A stretch of 64,000 nt of DNA. Origin: Casuarina equisetifolia. Lineage: Eukaryota > Streptophyta > Magnoliopsida > Fagales > Casuarinaceae. Position 1 is the first letter of the stretch. The number at the start of each line of letters is the position of its first letter. The position numbers and the translations under genes are program-made. The notes under the pieces were generated by a model. That model was given only the letters and a program-made list of their open reading frames with translations, made no database searches and was not told where the DNA came from. The stretch is from assembly GCA_028551475.1 (NCBI GenBank), contig CM052354.1, forward strand, positions 13,018,785-13,082,784, given 5' to 3'. Positions 1 to 11,849 of this stretch are shown here, one piece after another.

Positions 1-1344
1 GTGTCTCTTCATTTTCTACTTTTTTTTCCTCGGTAATAAATTTTATTACTCCTAATCCATTCATATAAAGTCCAAGATTAAATTTTATTAAGACGTAGAT
101 AATTGTTCCTACATTACTAAGGAATAAGTTTAGAATCATTATTAAATAAAGAAAGTTATATAACTCTTGTATTAATTTTTGAATTGGATTATAGACATAT
201 ATTTTACATGATATTAAAGTACACATTAATTAATTGTAACTCTTTTTCAACCATGAATCCTTAAAATACACTTAATAGAATCCATTTTACTCTATTAAAC
301 CTTGAGTCCAAAGAATATAATTAGGTGTATTAGAAATAAAAGTTTACGTTAAAAAATTATATTCCATTTTATTAAAAAAATTGAGTTAAAATTTAGACTA
401 ATTTAGTATAGTATTATAGTCAAACTTCCTCCTTTATCACCCATATGAGTTCAAAAGATGAACCCACACAATTACGCAATGCTACAGTTGGCTTGCAAGA
501 TGGACCATTATTTTAAGCGAGCCTATTGAAATGTAGACCATTGTTTCCGCATAACTAAGTAATGAATTTAAAATTTTGATTAAATAAAGAGAGCTTTACA
601 GTCCCTTAAGTTGACTTTTTAATTAAATATTAACCTTTTAACAAACTCACCTAGAGAATAACCTAAAGTATGTTGGTGGCACATTATAATTCCTTTTTTT
701 TTTCTTTCAAATATGTAATAAATACATATCATGCAACCGTAATCTTACACATGAAGGGTCGTTTTCATGTATAAAGTTTAGATCAGCTCGGTTTCAAGCC
801 TGATCGCTTGTTATTTAACAATTAAAACAAGTTGATTCCCTAGTTTAGGAATTTGATGTAAAGCCAAAGATGTTTCTCCAAGTTTCAAAAGGAATTTGAT
901 GCATGTTGTCACATTTACCGAATATGACCAAAAATTATATATCAAATTCTCAAATATTAGTAATCTCATACCACATAAAAAGTTTGTATCTGTATTAATT
1001 TTCTAACAATAGATATTAGGGATAAAACCCATCCAAAACTAATGTTGAGGGTTGGTTTGTTAATAGTACAACATCATCTTGCCCCTCATGTGGGTATGCT
1101 GACAATGTCCCACATTGGATAAACTATAGCTTAGCTTATCACTCATTCACCAATCATAAAGAGTCTGTGCCAACAACCAGAAGCTAAATTCGCATATTCT
1201 ACTTGCTATCCTTACTATTCTTGGTATCATTTTGTTTGGTTCAACAGAACTTGTTATCATCGTGCATTTACTATTGACATTGTTTTCACTCATACAAAGC
1301 TGCCGAAAAGGGTAACACAGAACCCAAGCTCAAGCTTATCTTTC
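1..1344. other. AT-rich intergenic stretch
   Basis: I find no gene here. The stretch is AT-rich with many stops in all frames. Around 1105-1130 there is a GTCCCACATTG motif followed by AT-rich sequence. It resembles both a plant snRNA upstream element and a common plant LTR start, but no snRNA-like sequence follows it. Confidence 0.5.
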
Positions 1345-1791
1345 CTAAATTGGACCAGGAAACGTCCCATTTGCTCTCTGTTCATTCCACGCTCGAATCT
1401 GCAAGAAGAAGAAAACTTTAACCAACGTAAATTCAAAAGCATAATGAGAAACAGAAGTGGAGATTTCATACAAAGATTTGTAATAATCTGCAAACTTCTT
1501 GCACTCGGGTGCATCTTCGCCCTTTTCCTGAATGCACCTAAAAAGAAGGGGGGAAAAGCCAATGGTTACATAAAGTAACAAACGATTTGGAAAGAAAATT
1601 CGTTGCTTTTTACTATATTACACTTACTAAAAACTAAGTAGTGGATGATGACAATAGATGACACTGAGAGAGAGAGAGAGAGACAGAGAGAGAGGTACTA
1701 ACTTGTGGTACTCAATGTAGCGTGCGTAGCGGTGGCGTGTTTGGTTCATGAATGGAAATCTAGAGTCATTTGGCGTTGTCTTCAACTCCAC
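1345..1791 (-). pseudogene. Cytochrome c oxidase subunit 6b (COX6b) pseudogene, last three exons
   Basis: Three minus-strand blocks read like the C-terminal part of plant COX6b, the small intermembrane-space subunit of respiratory complex IV. Block 1 (1791 down to about 1711) gives VELKTTPNDSRFPF, MNQTRHRYARYIEYHK. Block 2 (1537-1472) gives CIQEKGEDAPECKKF. Block 3 (1398-1345) gives WNEQRANGTFPGPI and a stop. Plausible GT and AG dinucleotides flank the blocks, so the copy derives from genomic DNA, not from a processed mRNA. Two things argue that it is dead. The family's twin CX9C/CX10C cysteines are damaged: the usual HCFTRYIEYHRC is HRYARYIEYHKC, and the CPxEW segment before WNEQR is missing. 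Also, splicing block 2 to block 3 at the visible sites puts block 3 out of frame. No upstream exons for the long plant N-terminus are visible. Confidence 0.75.
1660..1695. repeat. GA microsatellite
   Basis: A run of GA dinucleotides with one interruption lies just beside the COX6b relic. Confidence 0.9.
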
Positions 1792-2489
1792 CTACCTATT
1801 AACATCTTCAATCACTAGAACTATTCGTACTTATACGTAATTGCAATTATATTAGTATAGACATGCTCGCATAATATTAAAAAATATAATGCTCATGTAA
1901 AATAAAATTGCACATTAAAAAATAGAATTCCTAATATGAATTTTAAATTAAAAAAGAATCATCAAACTCTTAAAGTATTTTTAGATTAAGCATAATGACG
2001 TTTTAACTTAGTGTCAAAATCTAAGTTGAATTTACTCTATTTCATGGGATTTGAATTAAATGATACTTGATATATAGAGTTCCAAAAAAAAAAAAAAGCT
2101 TTTGAATTTTAAATCAGAAAAAAATCCTAAATCTTAAAATAGTTTTTAGATTAAGCCTTGGCAATTTAATTTAATATCAAAACTATCATAACCTTAGTTA
2201 AATCTATTATATTCCATGTAACTTTTAAGTTAAATAATACTTGATATGCAAAGTTCCACATCAGAAAATATGTTTCATAACGTGAAGTTTAAATTAAATA
2301 AAAACCTCAAGGTAGTAGCTTTTAACTAGATTTTTGGCCTTCGAACTCTTCTTTCCTCAAAATCGGTCTTAAACTCGAAAAAAGGAGTTATCTACATATT
2401 GGAGAATAGACCATATTTCAACATGTAATTGGGTGCATGTGTGTACTTGGTGTACATGTGTAAAGAGTGCATGGTTATTGATTTTTAGT
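1792..2489. other. AT-rich intergenic stretch with a partial internal repeat
   Basis: I see no gene. Two related segments (about 1935-2060 and 2100-2235) share phrases about a change from AATTTTAAAT to a TTAGATTAAGC core and a TACTTGATAT end. This suggests a degenerate tandem duplication of roughly 165 bp. Confidence 0.45.
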
Positions 2490-2714
2490 TTAGCTAAAGA
2501 AGAAGGAGAAAGAGAAGACCTCGGTGTCTTCTTTGGTATGGTCGCTCTCCCTGTTGTTGTTATTGTTGCTGGGGTGGGCAGAGGCAGGAAAAGGAGGTGC
2601 TCGAGAGACGGTGCCATATTCATGGGCAGGCCTCGGCGCTTGCTCGCCCCGTGCCACCTTATTCACGTCTCTGGCTCTCATCTTGTCATGCGGATCAACG
2701 TTCGACGCCGACAT
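2490..2714 (-). CDS. Small GC-rich ORF, 74 aa, unassigned conserved-looking plant protein
   Basis: An ATG-initiated 74-residue frame begins MSASNVDPHDKMRARDVNKV and continues with a polar, proline-rich middle (GEQAPRPAHEYGTVSR), an asparagine run and a serine/phenylalanine-rich tail. It stands out from its surroundings by much higher GC content. A good TATA-like element sits on the same strand about 95-105 bases upstream of the ATG, followed by a purine-rich leader. The DPHDKMRARD...GEQAPRP block looks like a real conserved plant motif, but I cannot name its family and assign no function. There is no signal peptide or membrane segment. The overlapping plus-strand frames are less coherent. Confidence 0.5.
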   Translation of the reverse strand: MSASNVDPHDKMRARDVNKVARGEQAPRPAHEYGTVSRAPPFPASAHPSNNNNNRESDHTKEDTEVFSFSFFFS

Positions 2715-2808
2715 GGCTTCTCTTTCTGGTCTTTCTTTCTTTCTTCTTCTTTTCTGTTCAGATATTTCGGAAACTGTATCTCTGCATGAACAAGTTTAAG
2801 GATGCTCC

Positions 2809-2818
2809 CTTTTATATT
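2809..2818 (-). promoter_or_regulatory. TATA-like element for the 2490-2714 ORF
   Basis: On the minus strand the sequence reads GGAATATAAAAGGGAGC, a good plant TATA context, about 95-105 bases before the ATG at 2714. Confidence 0.55.
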
Positions 2819-2829
2819 CCAGGCTTGGT

Positions 2830-4205
2830 TCATGGTGTGAAGCCACGTTGAAATGGTGAAGACACTTGGTCGTAGCAGACAACCCACAGCTGGGGTGTGT
2901 TGTCGTTATTAAGAGCTACCGATTGCTGAAAGATGACAAAGCTGCAACACCTACGTAGTCCGGCGCTTTACATGTTCTCGGGCAAAGTATTATCAGCATG
3001 CCCCAACCTACTGTCATTGTTGGACAAATTGTTGATTGACAACAATTCTAAAGGAAATTCATCAAAGGAGAAATAAAAAATTGGAATAGAAGAAGTATTC
3101 AGACTAAATCAAGCTGACTTCTTGAAAAAAGTTATTATACGAGGCAACTGAGATTCAATTCACGTTAATGTTGACGTGTGTGAAGTTGTCCTATTTTGTT
3201 AGGATATAGGCATAGAAGTAGTTTATATGTAAAGAAACACTCTATTTATTAAAGGTAGCTTTTATGAGTTTTTACGAGAGTATTGAGCTTTTTAATATGA
3301 TATTAAAGTATATTCCTTTCTTAGCATTTTATGAATGAGTTGGGAATAGCTCTAGCCAAAGTTTAAACAATAAAAGCTGCATGTTAATATGGTTTGAGTT
3401 GAACTATTGAGATGAGAGGTATGTTAAATATTAGTGTGTAATTATTTTATATTGTTAAGATATAGGTTTATAGTTTATACTAATGAAATACTTGTTTCCG
3501 TAGAACTTGCTTTTGTAGAAAAATTGAGCTTTCTAATAATCCTTTAATGTTATGGACTTAGTTATAATTAAGCAGTTCCTATATGATATTCTTTTGTATT
3601 TTCATGAAAAATATTTTCTAAATAAAGTTGTGTTAAGAGTGTAAAATACTTGTAATGTATGAAGTTAGACCGTAAAAGAATTTTAAATAATAAATTCTCA
3701 CATTGAAAAAAATAATTATAAATACTTTGCAAACTCCGATAACATCTCTCCTTCGCCTTTCACATCATGAGTATTGAATTGATTTATATTAGGGAGCGTT
3801 GAGAAAAATAACATTGATGTACTATCATTACTTTTTTGTTGTCTCAAGAGAGATTGCGTTGAAATATAAGGGAAGAAGACGAACAAGAAAAAATATTGGT
3901 CCTGCTCTAGAGAAAGCCGGCCTAGATTTGGACAACCAATCGAGTAATTGCAACTGTTCCGGCTCTTCAAGAGTTGCATTATGATTTTCTTAGTGTCGTT
4001 TTTGCGATCAATTTTATTTTCTTTCTGACCAAACAGACTCACAAGTATGCTAACCTTTGAATGACCGTCCTATAGGATTGACCCATCTCCATATCCAAAA
4101 GCCGCATCAGAGCAAAAAAACAAAAGGAATAACATGTTTTGTACGCCGAATCATGCTTAATTTCTTCACAGATGATTCTACAAGCACCAATCCTTCCTGA
4201 TCAAC
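2830..4205. other. Intergenic stretch, no assignable gene
   Basis: The sequence is mostly AT-rich. A short plus-strand frame around 3799-3984 has a slightly higher GC end but resembles nothing I know. No RNA gene was recognised. Confidence 0.4.
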
Positions 4206-4211
4206 GGCCTC

Positions 4212-4220
4212 CTATAAAAT
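4212..4220 (+). promoter_or_regulatory. TATA box of the first inhibitor gene
   Basis: CTATAAAAT lies about 65 bases upstream of the ATG at 4281, a spacing that fits a short plant 5' leader. Confidence 0.65.
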
Positions 4221-4280
4221 CCCACGTTACCCATTTCTCCAATAACTCGTCCAGAGAAGAACAAAAAGGAAAAAATACCC

Positions 4281-4826
4281 ATGAATTCCTTGTCTTCAAT
4301 CACCATGATTGCTTCTTTTCTCCTGCTCTTCCATTGCTTGGAAGGCAAGAGCCTAGTCCGTCGTTCTTGCCAAGAAGCAGCAAAAAGCGACCCAAATCTG
4401 AGCTACAAGTTTTGCGTGGCATGTCTTGAAGCCAATCCCAGGAGCCAAACCGCAAGCTTTGAGCAACTAGTGACCATGTCAATCAAGTTAAGCATATCCA
4501 ATGCCACCAAGATTGCTTCCAACGTTTCAAGGCTTTTGAAGGGCCAAAAGTTAGACAAGTACGTTAGGAGTCGCCTAAAAGACTGCTATGGACTTTACAT
4601 GGATGCAATCCCCTCTTTGAAAGATGCTGTACGAGCTTTGAAGTCCAGAGATTTCGCCACGGCAAATACAGAGGTGAGCTCCGCCATGGATGCTTCAGCT
4701 ACTTGTGAAGACGGGTTCAAGGAGAAGAAGCCCCAAGTGTTGTCTCCTTTGACAAAGGAAAACCAGATATTCTTCCAACTGACTGCAATTTCTCTTGCTT
4801 TCATCAATATGTGTCGTCGTGGATGA
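4281..4826 (+). CDS. Plant invertase/pectin methylesterase inhibitor-domain protein
   Basis: This 181-residue, single-exon protein belongs to the secreted PMEI/invertase-inhibitor family, four-helix proteins that bind cell-wall or vacuolar invertases or pectin methylesterases. Residues 1-23 form a hydrophobic signal peptide (MASFLLLFHCLEG-like core). The mature part starts with the family's first cysteine pair (RSCQEAAKSDPNLSYKFC), then the long amphipathic helical region (VTMSIKLSISNATKIASNVS). Next come a KDCYGLYMDA segment and a TCEDGFKEK segment carrying further cysteines, ending in LTKENQIFFQLTAISLAF. The pattern is close to putative invertase inhibitors and the plane-pollen Pla a 1-like subgroup. 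Length is typical for the family. The ATG follows a TATA box at 4212. Family sequence alone does not tell whether the target is invertase or pectin methylesterase. Confidence 0.9.
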   Translation: MNSLSSITMIASFLLLFHCLEGKSLVRRSCQEAAKSDPNLSYKFCVACLEANPRSQTASFEQLVTMSIKLSISNATKIASNVSRLLKGQKLDKYVRSRLKDCYGLYMDAIPSLKDAVRALKSRDFATANTEVSSAMDASATCEDGFKEKKPQVLSPLTKENQIFFQLTAISLAFINMCRRG

Positions 4827-4899
4827 GCCCATCAGCTTTTTCTTTTTGGAGGAACTCTCCCAATACAGATGCCCTGTGTAATTTGCTCTGCTCAATATG

Positions 4900-7800
4900 C
4901 AAAACACTCTCAAAGCCCATATCTACACAGAAAGACATCTCTTACTATATAATATGTCATCTACATAGATTTTCAAGCAAAACTTAATTATGCTATAATT
5001 TATTATACAAAAAAAGTTTTTTCAAAAGGTTTAAATTCACTTTTCTTTAAAAGACCTCATGAAGGGAAGAATTATTCAAGCACATAAGATACATTATAAG
5101 CATTCTTTTATTTGGGACCTTATTTTTCAATATTCTTTTATAATCCAAGTTTTTGGGTAGCAAAAACTTACCCATTTTTAAAAATGTGTTAAATCACATA
5201 GAAGAATGATTGACTTCAATATCACATGAAAAATCTAAATTCGCCTTTTCTTAAAAGGTTTTATTAAAAAGATGAGTTGTCTAAACTTATAAAACAAGCT
5301 ATAAATAGTCTTATCTTTAGTGTGAAACTTTCTTATCTAATTTTTTTAATACATTCTCTCATATTCAATATGAGTTGCAGGCTTTGTGTTAAGTAAGTGT
5401 CAATACACAAAATACCACTTTGGAAATCTAAGTTCTAATATCTTACTTGAAAACAAAATCACATTTAGGTGAAAGACATTTTTCAACCGAACGTATTAAA
5501 TCTTGGGTCATGACAAAGAACAGATATTTCCTTTTTGGGCTCTCAACCCAATTGGAGTTTGTTTGTAACAAGGACATTTGGACTCAGAAATTAGGCTGAA
5601 TTAGGTGCAGGCCCAACCAGTTACCTAGCTAGACTGCTACAATGGATAGAAACCACAAGAGTCTCTCTCCCACCAACAACTATGATTGTTGTGGGGCAAA
5701 AGACAAGACATTGCCGCTTAAAGTGAAATGGACCCGTCCTACCGAAAGGAAACTAACATGTCTCGGGTTGTGTTTGCCTCCTGTTGCGAGGCTGACCGCA
5801 AGGAGGGAAGTTTTCAGCTTAAAAATTGTTAAGGAGGGACGAATGATTATTTATCTTCTCTTTTTTCCACTTTATGGCAATTTTCAAGGTATATTTTAAT
5901 CACTAGAAGAATTTTCTTTTTGCAAGGGGTTGTCCATTCAGGGAGTAGATGATAAATTCCAGAATGGTTCACCATATAAATAAATAATAAAAAATATAAA
6001 TTCATGGATGTCAACATGTTCTATGTGAAAAAAAATTATTAACAATTTTCTTGACGACTGATGTTCACCATTCTTCAAAAAGTCTCATTGAAAAAAATAG
6101 TGTTCAATGCTTACAATGTACTTCACAGGTGCTCTTATTTCTAGTGTGGAATAGAGTATTTAATAAATTTAATTTACGATTTTTTTAGTACACAGACACT
6201 CATGCACACATCTTGTGTTGAATTAGAGACCAAAAATTCTCAAGTAGCACTACTCCCAATTAAGCCATTAGCTTCTTGATATTGTTGATAATGTAACATA
6301 TTTGCAACTAATTTTTACAAATTCACATAAAATGAGTGCAATATTTTTATGATTTCAACAATAATAATACGAGATAACTATTAGAAGTTTCATTTCTTTT
6401 GGATAACAACTTCTAGAGGAAGATATGTGTGGTATAACAATTATAAAATTTATTTCCTTTCAATATTAGCTTGTAAAGAGAGAGATGTATAGTATAACTA
6501 TTAGAAATTTTATTTTTAAAAAATATAAATACAATTTAGCTAATATACTCATGCAACCAATGTGAGTTATAGGTGGGACACTCATGTTTTATATATTATT
6601 TTGTTCATTGAACATTATCAAGCTAAAGATCACATGAAATACAGTAAATTAAATAAGAGCTCTGATAGCATGTTATTATGACCCTACCATTATTTAGTTG
6701 TGATCTAAATATTTAGTTTTATTTAATAGGAACTAGCTAAATTAGTTAGGAATTAAATAATTTGATTAGGTTTGAATTATAAGGTTGATTTGGGCATGAT
6801 GTGAGCCTTTTATATTCCACTAATTGTAATGTGAAAATAGGTGTAGACTTTCTCGAATGTGTTCGATGATGTTCTTGCACCTTTGTGCATTCCTTTATCT
6901 CTTTTATCTCTCTTCTCTTAATCTTTAGGGTTCTCAAGTAAAAAATGACCCTTACAAATCGCTGAACTAGCTATAAGCTTTTGTGCTAGTAACACATGTT
7001 AAAAGCATAAAGATCTAACTTTAAAAAGTTAGAGTTGAATGTTTTTTTCCCTTCTTTAATCATTATGTCAACATGACAACATAAATTTAAACGAATCTAC
7101 ACTGTTACCCACGATAAGTTTTGCACGAGGTAAAGTAACAAGGAGATGGGACATGACAGGATTATCAGCCAGGGGTGGTCAAAGACATTCCCTAGAAATA
7201 TTTTATCTGACCTTATACTTCTTTCATTCTTTTTAGCTTTAACATCATGTGGCTTCTTTAGTGCTGCGACTTTTCCATCAAAATCGTACGTAATGGTGAG
7301 TGCCTCATTAGGGCAGTGTCGCCCAGAAGTCGCCAATGGGGTCCACATTTGGCCACCTACCATGCGAGCAAGCAGGAAGAGACAGGGAAAGTGCAAGGAA
7401 GAACCGACGAGGTTAGAGTGGAGTAACCTTGCTTTCTCTCTATAATTGCAGGAATTTTGTCGGACCTGGAAAAAGCTGAGAAAATGGCAGGAATTAGGGA
7501 GGCACTAAATGTCCTGGTTTCTCTCACAATAATCTGGGCTTTCTGCTCTGTCCGCATTGATTTTGATGTGCTGCCTCTCTCTTGAACAACATGAATGCTT
7601 TTGTGCATACTTTTCGTTTAGGAACTGATCTTGTTGGTTGATCTACTGCAGGCTCTGAAACAGATTTTCCAAGAGATACTTGGTTTCTGTGCGCCTGCAG
7701 TTGGAGTTGTGCTTCTGGTTTTTCTTCTTCTTCAGTCACAGAATGATTCTTGTCTTCGTTTCAGTCGTCGACTACATCATGGCCTCGTGAGTATGCTGAT

Positions 7801-8560
7801 CTTTCTGAGTTATTTAGCAATTTGATTGCAGGTTGGTTATACAAGAACAGATTTCACTGTCAGCTCTAAAATGATTTTTACACCCATGGGTACTGTTAAT
7901 GATCTGAGCTATGCTTGCCAAAAAGCACGTATCATGTAATTAATCCAACTAATTGTATTAGAATACAAAGTCCTACGCTAGAAAAGAAAGTACTTGTGAA
8001 GTACCTAACAAGCTTTAAACACCTCTCTCACAAATGAAATTTTTTTAAGAGAGATGGACTTGGACCTTCAAGATGATACTAAAGTTAATATTTTTTCTCA
8101 TGTTTTAACCCAATCTCATAAATAAACCAATCTTTAAAAAATGAAAGACTAAACTTAGATTGTGAGAGAATATTACAGAGGTCGATCAAGGCCTTCAAGA
8201 GATGAATTGTGTTAAAAATGACTTTAACTTTTGCTTTTAAGGGATAAATATTTCTTCAATAGTTGATGAAATAAATTCAAAGCAAGAGTTCTTGGGACTA
8301 AAAGAGGAGGTTGATTAAACGCATCATTGTCTCCTTTTGATATCAAATAGAAACTTGGAATCCTTGATGATTTTACAACCTTGCAACTTTCTATTCTGGA
8401 TACTTAATTGTTGTGCAGTTGTTGCTGCTGTAATTGTTCTTACTCCTAGTTTACTGATCTCATTGATTGTTTTTTTTTTTTTTTTTTTTATAATAGCATG
8501 TGATCCATTAAATTAGTTCTACTATAACCAATGGCCTTGATTCCATTGATTACTCAATTG
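4900..8560. other. Long intergenic region, AT-rich, with an unassigned GC-richer island at 7100-7860
   Basis: No gene could be named. Around 5640-5830 and 7100-7860 the sequence is richer in GC than its surroundings. The second island carries several short open frames on both strands, for example plus-strand residues resembling ALKQIFQEILGFCAPAVG at about 7651. None matches a family I know, and the frames mostly lack convincing ATG starts. About 6650-6960 has features of a degenerate LTR end. A T-run lies at 8468-8490. Confidence 0.4.
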
Positions 8561-8599
8561 CTATTTGTAATGGTTGGTATCAAGTTCAATTTCTTATGG

Positions 8600-9970
8600 C
8601 AGCCTGTTCGGTGAAATTTAGATGCAAGTGAACATGTCGAACAAGTAATATAATGATAAGAAAAGTATCGTCCCACGAAGATTGGTGAATACTAAACTAA
8701 TTAAGTACTAACGATGAATTAATTCTAAAATTTATCTAGCAAATCAAAATATTGTTGATGATGAATTAAAATTTAAAACTTTCAAAACGAAAACTCAAGA
8801 CTAATTAAAATTGAATCCAAGTAAGAAAAATCAAGATGAGAAACATGTTAGAGCTTCCGATTTCACCATAACTATTAGATATGAATTTTTATAGTTTATG
8901 CTTACAAAAATGATATTACCTATGTGATGGCGGAATTTCCTAATTTATTTACTATCCTATGTCTAGGTATAGTAAACCTATTTAGTTTATTAATTCACTA
9001 TATCTCTATATGTGAATTGAAACAAACCAAATGCATTAGGATATGTGAATATTCCTGGTTTACAATAAATCTTTCGATCATCTTATCACCAAAAGCCACA
9101 CAAATAACATGGTATATGTCTATCCACATTTAATTCATGGTTATATATTATAAGAATCAATTGCATATTATTACCTTTCAGTCTCTAACATGCACATCAT
9201 ATCATTCAAGTGGTGGCCAATCACTTAAAAGCATTAAGAATAAATAATATATAACTCACATAAATAAAATATCTTCTAAAATATAAAAACTTATGAAATT
9301 CATATCATCATAGTTAGGCTACATCTTCGCTCTAACAAAAGAAATTTAGAACATAATGAAATAACAAACCAAAACAATAGTAGAAATTAAGCAAAACATC
9401 TTAAATAGAAAAACAGGAAAGTTGTTACCACACTGTCTTCTCTTTAAGAATTCCTCACAGAATTCCTACAATTCAAGAATGATAAGAAGTAGAGGGAAGC
9501 TTTCGCGCCTCTATTTCTCTTTTTCTTCCTTGGTTTTCTCTTTCTTCTCTCACTTTTTCTCTCTTCCTTGGTTGATTTCGGCGGCAACACACGGCTTCTT
9601 CTTCTTTTCTCTCTCTTCTCTCTCTTCTCTCTCCTATTCTCCTCTACTCTTGTGCGGCGCCTTCTCCTCCTCTTTTAATTCACGTTCCTTTGCCTTTTTA
9701 TTCTATCTTGGATGCGTGTCCTAAGATTCTCCCTTGATAATTCACTTTTTTACCCCTTTTCCTTTATTTCCTTTCTTGTCCTTTTTTTGTCCTTTTCCTC
9801 CTCTTTTGCTGCTTTACACGTTGCCTCCTCTTTTCTTCTTTTGACTTCTTTTTCTTTCCTTGTCTTCTTCACATGCCTTTTTGTAACTCTCTTCCTTTAT
9901 TTCTTTTGCTCTTTTGGGGTTTGCTGCATAAATAACACCAGTTTACATAAATATATCAAAACTTAAATAT
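8600..9970. mobile_element. Probable non-autonomous retroelement relic
   Basis: The segment includes phrases common in plant non-autonomous LTR elements: an AAAAGTATCGTCCCACGAAG block near 8658, a later TTAGAGCTTCCGATTTCACC block near 8849, and a very pyrimidine-rich block at 9480-9930. I see no coding domain, and the ends are not defined. The call rests on memory of recurring plant repeat phrases, not on a complete structure. Confidence 0.35.
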
Positions 9971-10633
9971 TATCTTATAAAACTTGTATTATTTATATCC
10001 TAAAATAGTCAAAATAACTCTATAAAAATAGAGTTATCATAGCCCCATATCAACTAAGAGAGTTGGTCTTAATTTATAAATCAGAATCTATTTCACGGAT
10101 ATCTAAAAGTCAATTCAAAAAGCATTTTTAAATAAAATTTAGTTAGTATAAAACTTTTTGTCATATTTTTTTTAACATGTCACCTCACCTTAAGCATGAG
10201 AAAAGACTTGTTATTTGAATATTTGTTTACAAGTAAATGATTGCCACAGTTAAACTTGAATTTAATAGCATGTTAGAAACCTTGATTTTACTCAAAATCA
10301 ACTCAAGAGTAATGAGATTTTTCTTCCATGTAAAGAGGACTATTTGAAGATGTGGATATCCCACATTGATTGTGAGAAGATGAGCTCTTGAGCTTATATA
10401 TAATGATATTTTTTTAATTAATATTTTAAGATTTTGAAATAGATCCTTTCACTTTAATATAGTATAAAAAATAAGATATGAACCTTCAAATAAGAGTTAA
10501 GCAATATAAAACTAATTTTTATAGTAATTAGCAAATGCTTAAATCACATAAATCCCTCAGTGCATAGTGCTATTCTGAATCCATCTTCCCTGTATGAAGA
10601 TATACACCTTCAATTTTGTACTCACTTGCCCAT
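9971..10633. other. AT-rich spacer before the KEN-domain gene
   Basis: No gene seen. A phrase with ATCCCACATTGATTG followed by CTTGAGCTTATATATAATG (10357-10408) resembles plant LTR or snRNA-promoter-like sequence, but nothing recognisable follows. Confidence 0.4.
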
Positions 10634-10677
10634 AATGGCTGATATCACAGGTTCAGAATTTAGGCATCAGCCAACCG

Positions 10678-11818
10678 TTGAACCTCAGGCGACGCCATGG
10701 TGATTGCCATTGTCATACCATAAATGAAGCAACTTGCGGTTTCATGATTCAAAGGCTGAAACATGAACCGGTGAAACGAATCCGTGATGGGGTGTATCAA
10801 GTCAATGTGCAGAACATCGGCGTTGTCATATACAATGTTGCGCCACTGGTTGATGCAGCAAGTAGAGAATCTTACAATTTGGCAATTGCATGCTCTAATG
10901 AGTTTGTATTGAAGGGTCTTTACCTTTTCTATCTTAACCGCAACCAAGTCTGCTATGTAATGGAGCATTACGAGCAAAATTTCCAACACTGGTTGCAAGA
11001 GAATCCTCTTTTTCACCAACATGGCATAAATCTGAATCCTGAATTTCTTCAAATTCTAAGGTAATGTCCAATGTCTTTGTCTTCTTCAAACCCAGATTTC
11101 AGATCTCTAACTTTTTTCATCTCCCACCATGTTATAGGGATGTTTTAAGAGGCATTGGTTATCTCCATCACGTAAAAAAAAGATGTCATAGCAATTTAAG
11201 TGTGTGGAATATTGTGATCGTGAATGGTCGGGCCAAGATCACTGGAATGGTGAATGCTGTCCCGGAGACTAATATAGATGATGGTCGGGATTATTTGGAC
11301 TTGGCCACCATTATCACTCGTTGCTTTGAAGACAAGCAAGAAGCCATTCCGACAGAGCTCCGGTTGTTTCTTATCTATATTTCAACAACAAAACCTAGCC
11401 GGTAAGAGAAGCCATACATCTACATGTATGCATGTATACTAAAATGTCATTGGTTAATCTTATCGATGTTCTTCCCAGGTTGCTCAATGTCGAAAATCAT
11501 CCAATTTTTCTATCTCCTTTACAAAGATTGAGCTACAGGATGATTGCTCATACGTTCTTGTATTTTGGGAATGCGAAAAAGCCATTTTCTCTGGCACTAA
11601 AGAGAGGGCTCTCTGGACATAAATGGAAGCACAAAGTTGGGAGGCTTAGCGTGGTATTTAATCGCCATAAGTGCTTGCAGAATTTGCAGAGGAAAAACTT
11701 TCGGTACACTCAATCTGCCCCATCTTTTCTGAGGTTTAGCAGGAATGTCGTGGCGCACCTGAAGGACAATTTTGGTCGAGAAGTAAGTTCAGTTCACAGG
11801 TGCTTGCACCTGTCTTTG

Positions 11819-11849
<31 letters not shown>

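Noticed and set aside
1100-1145. A possible snRNA promoter (GTCCCACATTG) on the plus strand
   Set aside because: No U-snRNA sequence follows at the expected distance, and this phrase is also common at plant LTR starts.
9422-9966. Two leucine/serine/phenylalanine-rich frames that look like membrane proteins
   Set aside because: They follow from a CT-rich simple-sequence stretch and have no domain structure.
10357-10410. Another ATCCCACATTG motif followed by an AT-rich TATA-like stretch
   Set aside because: No snRNA body follows, and the surrounding phrases look like a repeat element.
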